Source: Bacillota bacterium
GTDB taxonomy: Bacteria; Bacillota; Clostridia; Christensenellales; Borkfalkiaceae
Assembly (NCBI GenBank): GCA_021768985.1
Contig: JAETTR010000047.1
Span: 1 to 7,790 of the forward strand
Direction of reading: 5' to 3'
DNA length: 7,790 bases
The first letter of the stretch is position 1. Each line of letters begins with the position of its first letter. Positions 1-6,836 of the stretch are shown piece after piece. Under the pieces are notes generated by a model. That model ran no database searches. It was not told the DNA's origin and saw nothing but the letters and a program-made list of their open reading frames with translations. The translations under genes were made by a program, and so were the position numbers.

Positions 1-896
1 TGTTCTTCCGCTTCCTGCTCGGTGAGTCCGAGGGTCATCAGCTTCGTAAGCTGTTCGCCCGCGATCTTGCCGATCGCCGCTTCGTGAATCAGCTCCGCTT
101 CCACGCTGTTCGCGGTCAGCTCGGGCACCGCGGTCACGCGCGCGTTCTCCATAATGATCGCGTCGCACTCGGTGTGTCCGTGGCACTTGCCGTTGCCGTT
201 GATGCGGGAAACGAACTCCTGTTTCGAGTCCCCCGCCGCAACCGAGCGGGAAACGACGTCCGCGCCCGATTCCTCGCCGTTCAGATCGACGACGAAGTCG
301 GTCTTGGCGAACTGCTTGCCGTGCGTGTAGATCTTCTCGCGCACGACGAGGTTCGCGCCCTTTGCGAGCGTTGCTTGCGTGGAGCGCACCGTGGAATCGA
401 TTCCTTTGATCTGCGTGGTTTCCATTTCCAGCCGCGCGCCCTCGTCGAGATAGACGACCGTCTGCGGATTCATGATATTTTCGCCGTTTCCGTCGCCCTC
501 GGCGTAATGCTTTTCCACATAGCGCACCTTTGCGTTCTTGCCCACGTGGAAGGTGTGCACGCCGCTGTGCTCCGCCGTTTCCACGCCGCAGTTGTGAATG
601 CCGCAGCCCGCGATGATCAGCACGTCCGCGTTCTCGCCCACGTAAAAATCGTTGTACACCGTTTCGCGGTAGTCCGTTTTCGTAATGACGACGGGAATAT
701 GCACGCTCTCGTTCTTCGTGTTCGGCGCGATCGTGATATCGATCCCCGATTTCCCGTCCGTCTTGGTTTCGATTTTGATATGCTCTGTGCTCCGCCGCCC
801 GTCGCCCTCGCCGTTCTTGCGGATATTATAGGCGCCGTCGGGCACTTTGTGCAGGTCTGCGATTTGCAGAAGCAGCATTTTTTCAAGCTCGTCCAT
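1..896 (-). CDS. sufB: SufB/SufD-family Fe-S cluster assembly scaffold, short form (3' end beyond window)
   Basis: This is the scaffold partner of the SufC ATPase, on which Fe-S clusters are built in the cytoplasm. Translating from the ATG at 896 gives 298 open residues with no stop before the window edge. The C-terminal part is diagnostic: a Cys/His cluster CHGHTECD (C238, H239, H241, C244), a VPELTANS stretch, then LIHEAAIGKI (H271, E272) and GEQLTKLMTLGLTEQEA. These match the conserved SufB core ending, where the HEA glutamate is important for function in E. coli SufB. Only about a dozen residues are probably missing. The protein lacks the long N-terminal domain of E. coli SufB (about 495 residues), so it is the short SufBD type found in Clostridia and archaea. 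Its ATG shares one base with the sufC stop (TGATG), which implies translational coupling. SufB and SufD cannot be separated firmly in short forms; sufB is my best choice because no second copy is visible. Confidence 0.88.
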   Translation of the reverse strand, partial: MDELEKMLLLQIADLHKVPDGAYNIRKNGEGDGRRSTEHIKIETKTDGKSGIDITIAPNTKNESVHIPVVITKTDYRETVYNDFYVGENADVLIIAGCGIHNCGVETAEHSGVHTFHVGKNAKVRYVEKHYAEGDGNGENIMNPQTVVYLDEGARLEMETTQIKGIDSTVRSTQATLAKGANLVVREKIYTHGKQFAKTDFVVDLNGEESGADVVSRSVAAGDSKQEFVSRINGNGKCHGHTECDAIIMENARVTAVPELTANSVEAELIHEAAIGKIAGEQLTKLMTLGLTEQEAEE

Positions 897-1618
897 CAGG
901 CGTCCTCCCCCGTAAGCGCGCGGCATACGTTCGTTCCGAGCAGCGTGGGCAGAATCTCCTCCCGCGTGCCCTGCCGCTCGATCGCCCCGCCTTTCAGGAC
1001 GACGATTTTATCGGCAATGTTCAGAATCCGCTCCTGATGGGAGATGATCACAATGCTCCCCTGCGTTTTTTTGTACATTTTCTCGAACACCCCGATCAGG
1101 CTCTGGAAGCTCCAAAGATCGATCCCCGCCTCGGGCTCGTCGAACACCGACAGCTTGGTGCCTCGCGCGAGCACGGTGGCGATTTCGATGCGTTTGAGCT
1201 CTCCGCCCGACAGGGAGGCGTTTACTTCGCGGTTGATGTAATCGCGCGCGCACAAGCCCACCTCCGAAAGATAGGAACAGGCTTCGCCGACGGTAATCTT
1301 TTTCCCCGCCGCGAGCGATACGAGATCCTTCACCGTAATCCCCTTGAATCTCACGGGTTGCTGAAAGGCGAAGGAAATCCCCCGCTTCGCCCGCTCGGTG
1401 ACCGAGAGTCCGGTGATATCCTCGCCGTCGAGCAGGATTTTCCCGCTTGTGGGCTTTATGATTCCCGCAATGATCTTTGCGAGCGTGCTCTTACCGCTCC
1501 CGTTGGGACCGGTGAGCGCAACGAACCGCTCCTCTATTTTCAGCGACACGCCGTTGAGAATCTCTTTGTTTTCCTCGCCGTCGCCCGCCGCATACGCGAT
1601 GTTTTTCAGTTCCAGCAT
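896..1618 (-). CDS. sufC: SufC, ABC-type ATPase of the SUF Fe-S cluster assembly system
   Basis: SufC is the cytosolic ABC ATPase that drives conformational change of the SufB scaffold; it is not a transporter. All nucleotide-binding motifs are intact in the 240-residue product: Walker A GPNGSGKST (37-45), Q-loop FAFQQP (83-88), signature LSGGE (136-140), Walker B LSVFDE (156-161) and the H-loop histidine in ISHQ (H194). The GGELKRIEI run after the signature is typical of SufC, and no membrane partner is nearby. I chose the ATG at 1618 because a GGAGA ribosome binding site sits at 1626-1630, 7 bases upstream. An in-frame TTG at 1639 would add seven residues but would put that site inside the gene, and it lies upstream of the predicted transcript start (about 1634). 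The gene has its own strong promoter and is coupled to sufB by a one-base overlap. Confidence 0.95.
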   Translation of the reverse strand: MLELKNIAYAAGDGEENKEILNGVSLKIEERFVALTGPNGSGKSTLAKIIAGIIKPTSGKILLDGEDITGLSVTERAKRGISFAFQQPVRFKGITVKDLVSLAAGKKITVGEACSYLSEVGLCARDYINREVNASLSGGELKRIEIATVLARGTKLSVFDEPEAGIDLWSFQSLIGVFEKMYKKTQGSIVIISHQERILNIADKIVVLKGGAIERQGTREEILPTLLGTNVCRALTGEDA

Positions 1619-1640
1619 GTATTTATCTCCGATTCGCAAC

Positions 1641-1670
1641 AGTATAGCACGTTTCGGAGAAAAATGTCAA
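1641..1670 (-). promoter_or_regulatory. Housekeeping sigma factor promoter of sufCB
   Basis: On the minus strand, TTGACA (1665-1670) and TATACT (1641-1646) are separated by 18 bases. The predicted start is near 1634, giving a leader of about 16 bases that contains only the GGAGA ribosome binding site of sufC. The -35 hexamer overlaps the terminal TGA (1667-1669) of the upstream interrupted gene, so there is no spacer between the two units. I see no convincing operator palindrome for an Fe-S or iron regulator around it. Confidence 0.75.
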
Positions 1671-3094
1671 GAATTTCCGCCGCGCTCGCCCGCATTTCTC
1701 CGTTTTTTACGCACGATCGCGATGACCGCGATCGTGATCCCGACCGCCGCAAGCACGCCGAGAATCACGAACGCCGCGATGAGATCGCCCGATACGCCGT
1801 TCGGTTCGATCTCCCGCGGACCGCAATTCATGGAGATCGGACAGAGTCCGAACGACAGACTGCCCATGGGAAGAGACTCCCGCGAAAAGTTCATGACGCC
1901 CGCATCCGTCGCAAATTCGAAATTGGTATCCCGAAGCTTGCTCGCGCCGTCCGTACGGAGCTCGACGGAGAGCCCGCCGTATTCCTTCCACCCGTAGGCG
2001 GGCGTTAAATCGTATACGTAGGTACATCCTCATTCATCGATCATTGGTAAGTGCGGCGCTTTTACGGTTTGATTGTCGAGACCGCCCGCTGGAACAATGA
2101 GCTCGTATTCGAACCGCCGCTACAAGAAACTCTGATAAAATCCCCGGAGATAGCCGAGGAATACGTTTCCCTCGCTCTCGTATAATTGCGTATAATACTG
2201 CGCTCCGCAACGGAGCGCGTTCTCTTCGCCGAACGGATACCCGTTCGAGGCGAACCAACCCGTCACGTACCCGCCGAAGGTCGTGCGGAAAACTTTGCCC
2301 CGTTCCGCAGACGCGCCGCTCAACGGTTCGCCGAAATCCCCGTAGTTGTTCGGCACGACGGTAAGCGACGTGATCTTCGCCTCCTCGCCCAGAGAGGTAA
2401 TCGAAACCGTCTGCGTTTCATCCCGGATCCAGAGATAGACGGCAAGTCTGCCGTTTTCGTACTGTGAAGAGCGAAAACTCTCCGGCACGACCAGTCGGGT
2501 GCGCGCGGGATTGTATTCGCACTCCGCGCGCAACAGGTAATTCTCCTCTTTGTCGCGATCGGCGGGAAGAGATACGGTAAACGCTTGGTCGGTCATCGGC
2601 GTTTCCGCCGCGAAAAACGGATCGGTAACCTCGCCGAAGTCGTTGCAGTCGTACGCGTATTTCGTACGGAAGAACAGCTTTGCGCCGTCCGCCGAAAAGG
2701 ATACCATCGTTTCACAATCCTTTTCGTACGCGTACCAAAACGCGTAGTCGGGCAACATGCCGAGCGTATAGGCGAGCCGCAACGCTTGATCGGTTTCCGT
2801 CGGATTATCCAACGTATATTCCGCCGTAAAAAACGCGGGATATTCCTCCGCGATGTCCTCAAACGAAGAGAAAAACTCGTTCGCCGAGCCGCGCGCGTCA
2901 AGCATGAGCTTTTCGTGCGACAATACGACGGGTGATTCGTCCAGCAGCATAATCTCCGATGAATCCGCGCCCGCCGCATAGAGCGGCGCGGGGGCGGGCG
3001 CCGCGTCCGCGCGCATCAGCGCGGGAGAAACGCACCCCGCCGCGAACAAAACCGACGCGGCGACCGCGATTATTCTTTTCCGTTGTCTTTTCAT
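1667..3094 (-). pseudogene. Membrane-anchored secreted protein, paralogue of the 3159-4574 gene, interrupted by two in-frame stops
   Basis: From the ATG at 3094 (AGAGGGG ribosome binding site at 3098-3104), one reading frame runs 475 codons to TGA at 1667-1669, with TAG at codon 325 (2120-2122) and TGA at codon 355 (2030-2032). There is no frameshift. The parts before, between and after the stops all resemble the intact neighbour in the same order. FEYELIVPAGG between the stops matches YEYSLTVPAGG. LTPAYGWKEYGG after the second stop matches LSPARKWETYEG. Both proteins end in a hydrophobic segment plus a basic tail (here about 438-461, then RKKRR). The N-terminus is a signal peptide with a possible lipobox-like AAGC near residue 21. 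As read, translation would give a 324-residue secreted protein without its anchor. The likeliest explanation is a decaying tandem duplicate. Recoding is unlikely because two different stop codons are involved and both TAG and TGA end other genes here. Function unknown. Confidence 0.8.
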
Positions 3095-3111
3095 AAGCCC
3101 CTCTTGCGCTC

Positions 3112-3140
3112 ATTATAATACAAAAAACGTGATTTGTCAC
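3112..3140 (-). promoter_or_regulatory. Promoter of the interrupted paralogue, overlapping the upstream terminator
   Basis: On the minus strand, GTGACA (3135-3140, five of six matches to the -35 consensus) lies 17 bases from a perfect TATAAT (3112-3117). The predicted start is near 3105, leaving a leader of about 11 bases that holds the AGAGGGG ribosome binding site. The -35 hexamer and most of the spacer are made of the terminator hairpin of the operon upstream. Confidence 0.7.
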
Positions 3141-3146
3141 GTTTTT
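3122..3146 (-). terminator. Rho-independent terminator of the two-component operon
   Basis: A perfect 10-base inverted repeat (3123-3132 with 3137-3146, AAAAACGTGA paired with TCACGTTTTT) has a 4-base loop. On the minus transcript it ends in a run of six T, starting 12 bases after the TAG stop of the anchored-protein gene. The G+C part of the stem is short, so its strength is uncertain. The repeat is nearly symmetrical and could also act on the plus strand, but no plus-strand gene reads into it. Confidence 0.75.
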
Positions 3147-3158
3147 CGGAAAAGTTTT

Positions 3159-4574
3159 CTATTCGTCCGGATCGTGCGGAACGTTCAGATCGATTTTACC
3201 CTGCCGCACTTCGCCCGCGGAGGTCTGCTCCTTCCGACGACGTTTCCGCTTGGAATGCACGACGACGACCGTAACCGACGCCCCCGCAAGCAGCAGAAGC
3301 ACGCCGAGCAGAATCAGCGCCGTGGTGAGCGCGGGGGTGATGCCGTAAGGCGCGTACCCGCCGTCCGTCTGCCGTTCCGTGACCGAAAAGGAAAGCTCGC
3401 ATTGCGGAAGCACGTCCCGCGTCAGATAGTACCCGTCCTCCTCCCGCGTGAATTCGAGAGAGCTCGCTCCGAGATTGTACTCCGTCAGAATCCGAATCTC
3501 GATCCCCTCGTACGTTTCCCACTTCCGCGCGGGTGAAAGCAGGAAACCGTAATCGTAACGGTTGCCCTTGCGCGTGTCCACGTCGGGGCGGAGCGGTTGG
3601 GTAACCGTGTTCACCACGCTCCCGCCCGCGGGAACGGTGAGCGAATATTCGTACCACTTCATGAGCGAGCTCTCGCCGAACTGCTCGGGTGAGAAGCCGA
3701 CAGCGCCTTCGTCCGAAACCGCGCTCATCGCGGTCACGAACGCGTTATACCAGTCCGCGCGGGAGATCCCGTTCTCTTCGGAATAATTCCGCATGGAAAA
3801 ATCGTAGAAACATGTCTGCGCGACGGACGCGGGAAGCGCTTCCGTCTTTTGGGGCGCCTTGGTCGTTTGCTTATACACACTGCAACCATACTTGGCAAGC
3901 GGCTCGCCGACGGCGTACACGCGCACGGGTTCTTCGCCGCAAACGGGAATCCACGCGCAACCGACGCCGTTTTTGACGCTCGTGTACGTGCGGTCGGGAA
4001 AGGCGACCCGCGTGCGCATGGGATTGCTGCAATACTCGAAATCGAACCCCGCGCATTTCTCCGGATCGAGCCCTTCCGTACGGAATACGTACTCCGTAAC
4101 CAAAGTATCCCGCCGATAAAAGCCGTCCGACTTGTACTCCTCGCTCAGACAGGGCAGATCGCCCGTCAAAGAAATAGCGGATCCGCCCGCATAAGTGTAA
4201 CGGCGACGAACGGAAATCTCCTCGCCGTCCGCCCGCAACGCGTATTTCGCCTCCTGCGTTTCGCATTCCGCCGCCCTGCCGAGAGGCAGAAACAACGTAA
4301 CCGTTTCGTCCGTCTCCCCCGTGTTGGTAAAGCGATAGGAAATCTGCGCCGAACCGTAATCCCCCTCCGAAGAAAGCTCGCGCAGGTCGAAGGTAATCGT
4401 CTCTTTCACCGAAACGTTTTCCCCGACCTCTTCGGCAATCACGCCGACGCCGTCCGTGCCCCGACGATAGGATGAGGATTCGTCCGCCGACGCGGTATTC
4501 CGTTCCGCGCCGATCAGACCCGCGCCCGCCGAAAGCGGCAAAGCAAGCAAAAACGCGCCGAGCCTTTTATGCAT
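3159..4574 (-). CDS. Secreted protein with C-terminal membrane anchor, uncharacterised, third gene of a two-component operon
   Basis: I do not recognise a named family. The 471-residue product has an N-terminal signal peptide (hydrophobic core about 5-23, possible cleavage after TASA near residue 30). A long extracellular region of about 380 residues follows, rich in alternating hydrophobic and polar stretches typical of beta-sandwich folds. Then comes one membrane helix (about 415-439) and a basic cytoplasmic tail beginning HSKRKRRRKEQ. That predicts type I topology with the bulk outside. It has about nine cysteines outside, and no LPXTG or catalytic motif that I can see. The ATG at 4574 follows a strong GGAGGAGG site and overlaps the end of the kinase gene by 8 bases (ATGCATAA), so translation is coupled to the kinase. 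It ends in TAG at 3159-3161 just before a terminator. Operon position suggests an accessory sensor or an output of the kinase; this is inference only. Confidence 0.85.
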   Translation of the reverse strand: MHKRLGAFLLALPLSAGAGLIGAERNTASADESSSYRRGTDGVGVIAEEVGENVSVKETITFDLRELSSEGDYGSAQISYRFTNTGETDETVTLFLPLGRAAECETQEAKYALRADGEEISVRRRYTYAGGSAISLTGDLPCLSEEYKSDGFYRRDTLVTEYVFRTEGLDPEKCAGFDFEYCSNPMRTRVAFPDRTYTSVKNGVGCAWIPVCGEEPVRVYAVGEPLAKYGCSVYKQTTKAPQKTEALPASVAQTCFYDFSMRNYSEENGISRADWYNAFVTAMSAVSDEGAVGFSPEQFGESSLMKWYEYSLTVPAGGSVVNTVTQPLRPDVDTRKGNRYDYGFLLSPARKWETYEGIEIRILTEYNLGASSLEFTREEDGYYLTRDVLPQCELSFSVTERQTDGGYAPYGITPALTTALILLGVLLLLAGASVTVVVVHSKRKRRRKEQTSAGEVRQGKIDLNVPHDPDE

Positions 4575-6060
4575 ATTCCTCCTCCTTCTTTCTTTTTCGG
4601 GTCTTCTTTTTTCCTTCTTTTTCCGCCGTCTGTCCCTCGGCGAACGGGTCGTCCTCGGGCAACGGAAATTCCACCCAGAAACAGCTCCCCTTGCCGACTT
4701 CGGAAACGACGCCGAACGGACAGCCCTGCGCGAGCAGAATTCCCTTTACGATCGAAAGCCCCAGACCCGTGCCCTGGACGGGGCGTTTGTGCGTCTTGTT
4801 CGAACGGTAATAGCGATCCCAGATCGTGTCGATTTCTTCGGGCGGAATGCCCTTGCCCGAATCGACGACTTCGAACCGCGCGCCCGCGTCCGTGCGGAAG
4901 AGCTTTACCAGCACGCGTTTGTCCGCGCCCGTGTAATTGACCGCATTGCCGATCAGGTTGTACAGCACCTGCACGATGCGTTCCTTGCAGGCAAGGGCGT
5001 AAATTTCGTCCTCGACCGCGGTTTCGATCCGATAGCCCTCCGTCTGCGATAGATAGTCGAACCGACCCGCCACGCGGTACACCTCTTCCGAGAGATTGAA
5101 CACGACGCGCGATTCGTCGGTCAGCCCCGCGCGGAGCCGCGAAAGATCCAACAGATCGCCCACGAGCGCCGCAAGGCGGTCGCTTTCGTCGATGATGATC
5201 TGCGCGTGCGCGTCCCGTTTTTCCTTGTCGTCGCCCGAAATTTCCCGAATCATGGAAGCGTACGCCTTGATCATGGTGAGCGGAGTCTTGAAGTCGTGCG
5301 AGACGTTCGCGATCAGCTCTTTTTGCACCTGATCCGCTTTCGTGATCTCGAGACGCGCCCCGTCGAGCGCTTCGGCGAGCTCCGTCATTTCCAGACAAAA
5401 ATATTCCTTTTTGAATTCGAACGCATAGTTCCCCCGCGCGAGCTCCTTCGCCCGTTCGGTCACCTCGGATACGGGATTGGTGATCAGCGTCGCAACCACG
5501 CCGCTCGCGATGAACGCGAGCACGATCGCAAACAGCGCCGCCACGACGGACACCCAGCGGAATCCGCCCGTGTACGCCGCAAACGACGCGGCGGGCGGAG
5601 ATAAAAACAGATAGCAAGTCCTGTTGGCAAGCGACGCTTCCGCGCAGAACACGGGCGTGCCGTTGACGCCGAGCAGGACGGATTCCCCCGAAGAAAGCGT
5701 CTGGCGAAGCTCTTCGGTCAGCTCGGGCACGTCCTCGGGCTTGGCGAATTCGGGGTATACGCTCTCGCCGTTCTCGTAAACGAGATAAAATCCCACGCCG
5801 TACTCGTTGGAAGCTTTGAACAGCGCCTGCGCAATCTCCGTGGGGTTATCGCTCTCCGAAAACGCGCGCACCACGCGTTCGCCCGCCTCGGTCAGCATTT
5901 TCGCCGTCACCTCGCGGTTCTGCCGCCGCGCGAGCAGGTTCTGCAACAGCGAAAACACGACGATCAGGAGCACCGCAAACACGGAAAAAGAAAACCACAA
6001 AACGAGGTTCAGGCTTCTGCCCGTCCTCAATTTCGGTTTTGCGGTTCCGCTCTTTCCCAT
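4567..6060 (-). CDS. Sensor histidine kinase, HAMP/HisKA/HATPase type
   Basis: This membrane kinase autophosphorylates in response to an unknown external signal and passes the phosphate to the regulator encoded just upstream. In the 497 residues I see membrane helix 1 (about 18-40), an extracellular sensor region (about 41-167), membrane helix 2 (about 168-193), a HAMP linker (about 190-245), and the HisKA box NVSHDFKTPL with phospho-acceptor H255. The ATP-binding domain follows: N box LYNLIGNAVNY (366-376), G1 DSGKGIP (400-406) and G2 GTGLGLSIVKG (430-440). All catalytic motifs are intact. The C-terminus is an unusual Lys/Glu-rich tail (about 478-496) whose last codons contain the ribosome binding site of the next gene. 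The start at 6060 is 9 bases after the regulator stop. Its best ribosome binding match (GAGGTG inside the regulator's end) is rather distant at 12 bases, so translation may rely on coupling. The family resembles PhoR/VanS-type kinases; the stimulus is unknown. Confidence 0.93.
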   Translation of the reverse strand: MGKSGTAKPKLRTGRSLNLVLWFSFSVFAVLLIVVFSLLQNLLARRQNREVTAKMLTEAGERVVRAFSESDNPTEIAQALFKASNEYGVGFYLVYENGESVYPEFAKPEDVPELTEELRQTLSSGESVLLGVNGTPVFCAEASLANRTCYLFLSPPAASFAAYTGGFRWVSVVAALFAIVLAFIASGVVATLITNPVSEVTERAKELARGNYAFEFKKEYFCLEMTELAEALDGARLEITKADQVQKELIANVSHDFKTPLTMIKAYASMIREISGDDKEKRDAHAQIIIDESDRLAALVGDLLDLSRLRAGLTDESRVVFNLSEEVYRVAGRFDYLSQTEGYRIETAVEDEIYALACKERIVQVLYNLIGNAVNYTGADKRVLVKLFRTDAGARFEVVDSGKGIPPEEIDTIWDRYYRSNKTHKRPVQGTGLGLSIVKGILLAQGCPFGVVSEVGKGSCFWVEFPLPEDDPFAEGQTAEKEGKKKTRKRKKEEEYA

Positions 6061-6069
6061 AGAATGACT

Positions 6070-6735
6070 TTACACCTCGAATTTATAACCGAGCCCGCGC
6101 AGCGTTACGATAAATTTTCTGTATTCCTTCAGGTTCCCGCGCAGCATTTTCACGTGGGTGTCCACGGTGCGGTCGTCGCCGTAAAAGTCGTACCCCCACA
6201 CCTTGTTCAGAAGCCGCTCGCGGGTGAGCGCGACGCCCGCGTTTTTGACGAAATAGAACAGCAGTTCGTATTCCTTGGGCGTGAGCTCCGCCTTTTCGCC
6301 GTTTACGGTGACGTTCCGCCCCGCGATATCGATCTTCAATCCCTCAAACTCGTATGTATCCCGATTGTCGGGTGCGGGCGCGCCCCGCTTCACGACGGCG
6401 TGAATGCGCGCCATTACCTCTTTGGGAGAAAAGGGTTTGGTGACGTAATCGTCGGAACCGATTTCGAATCCGAATAGCTTGTCATATTCTTCACCGCGCG
6501 CCGAAAGCATAATGACGGGCGTCTGCTTGAACTTGCGGATCTCTTTGACGGCGGAAAACCCGTCGAGCCGCGGCATCATGACGTCCATCAGAATCACGTC
6601 GTAATCGTTTTCGCGGCACTTTACGACTGCTTCCATTCCGTCCTGCGCTTCGTCCGCTTCGCCGCCCTCGAACTCCACGTATTCGCGGAGCACCGCGCGG
6701 ATCATCTCTTCGTCGTCTACGATCAGTACTTTCAT
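6070..6735 (-). CDS. Response regulator, OmpR/PhoB family
   Basis: This DNA-binding regulator is activated by phosphorylation, presumably by the kinase encoded next. The 221 residues comprise a receiver domain (1 to about 118) with acidic pocket D7/D8, phospho-acceptor D51 in LMDVMMP, switch serine S78 in MLSAR and K100 in TKPF. A winged-helix domain follows (about 128-221), with LTPKEYELL, the recognition-helix stretch DDRTVDTHVKMLRGNL and the closing VTLRGLGYKFEV, all typical of OmpR/PhoB. The ATG at 6735 is preceded at 5 bases by an excellent AGGAGGA site (6741-6747). It is the first of three same-strand genes. The operon leader contains an 11-base-period direct repeat suited to this family, so autoregulation is likely. 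The target genes cannot be read from the window, although the anchored protein gene downstream is an obvious candidate. Confidence 0.96.
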   Translation of the reverse strand: MKVLIVDDEEMIRAVLREYVEFEGGEADEAQDGMEAVVKCRENDYDVILMDVMMPRLDGFSAVKEIRKFKQTPVIMLSARGEEYDKLFGFEIGSDDYVTKPFSPKEVMARIHAVVKRGAPAPDNRDTYEFEGLKIDIAGRNVTVNGEKAELTPKEYELLFYFVKNAGVALTRERLLNKVWGYDFYGDDRTVDTHVKMLRGNLKEYRKFIVTLRGLGYKFEV

Positions 6736-6748
6736 GATAATCCTCCTG

Positions 6749-6823
6749 TTATAAATTATACCGCCGCTTTTTTATATTCCGTTTAATATCGCGTGAAAAT
6801 TGTGTGAAAACGTTTTTCCGCAT
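6749..6823 (-). CDS. Possible 24-codon basic leader peptide upstream of the response regulator
   Basis: On the minus strand an ATG at 6823 opens 24 codons ending in TAA at 6749-6751, 13 bases before the regulator ATG. The peptide would be strongly basic (nine Arg/Lys, one Asp), with four CGG and one CGC arginine codons. It begins about 7 bases after the predicted start of promoter P1, with a G-rich stretch that is only partly inside the transcript. It spans the direct repeat and the second TATAAT, so its sequence may be fixed by regulatory sites rather than coding. Chance is a serious alternative. Confidence 0.2.
   Translation of the reverse strand: MRKNVFTQFSRDIKRNIKKRRYNL
6793..6810 (-). 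promoter_or_regulatory. Tandem direct repeat TTTTCAC with 11-base period, candidate OmpR/PhoB-family operator
   Basis: On the minus strand TTTTCAC occurs at 6804-6810 and again at 6793-6799, exactly 11 bases apart and on the same face of the helix. This is the arrangement tandem PhoB-type winged-helix dimers bind. It lies downstream of promoter P1, but 33 bases upstream of a second TATAAT (6755-6760) that has no recognisable -35. If that TATAAT is used, the repeat sits at about -45 to -62, a good position for activation. The likely binder is the regulator encoded just downstream; that is inference. Confidence 0.45.
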
Positions 6824-6836
6824 CTCTTCCCCCCGT

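Noticed and set aside
84..1037. Plus-strand open frame of 317 codons
   Set aside because: It lies antisense to sufB and the end of sufC, whose protein motifs are unmistakable. Its product is a low-complexity string rich in Arg, His and Val with no domain and no ribosome binding site; it is a by-product of GC-rich codon use.
1712..1736. Perfect 10-base inverted repeat with a 5-base loop
   Set aside because: It falls inside the membrane-helix codons (repeated Ile-Ala-Val) of the interrupted gene and has no T-run on either strand. It is best explained by repeated GATCGCG-like codons, not a terminator or operator.
1667..1894. Stand-alone 75-residue membrane protein starting at ATG 1894
   Set aside because: The same frame continues upstream with recognisable family sequence to the in-frame TGA at 2030-2032 and beyond. 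The ATG has no ribosome binding site, so this is the tail of the interrupted gene.
1037..2008. Plus-strand open frame of 323 codons
   Set aside because: It is antisense to sufC and the 3' part of the interrupted paralogue, has Arg/Asp-rich composition, and would read through the sufC promoter. No family resemblance.
2030..2122. Alternative genetic code or pyrrolysine-type recoding
   Set aside because: The two stops are different codons, and both TAG (3159-3161) and TGA (896-898) act as normal gene ends here at sensible positions. Two nonsense changes are simpler.
4514..5617. Minus-strand open frame of 367 codons overlapping the kinase
   Set aside because: It is a shifted frame of the kinase gene with Arg/Gly-rich nonsense composition; the kinase frame contains every expected motif.
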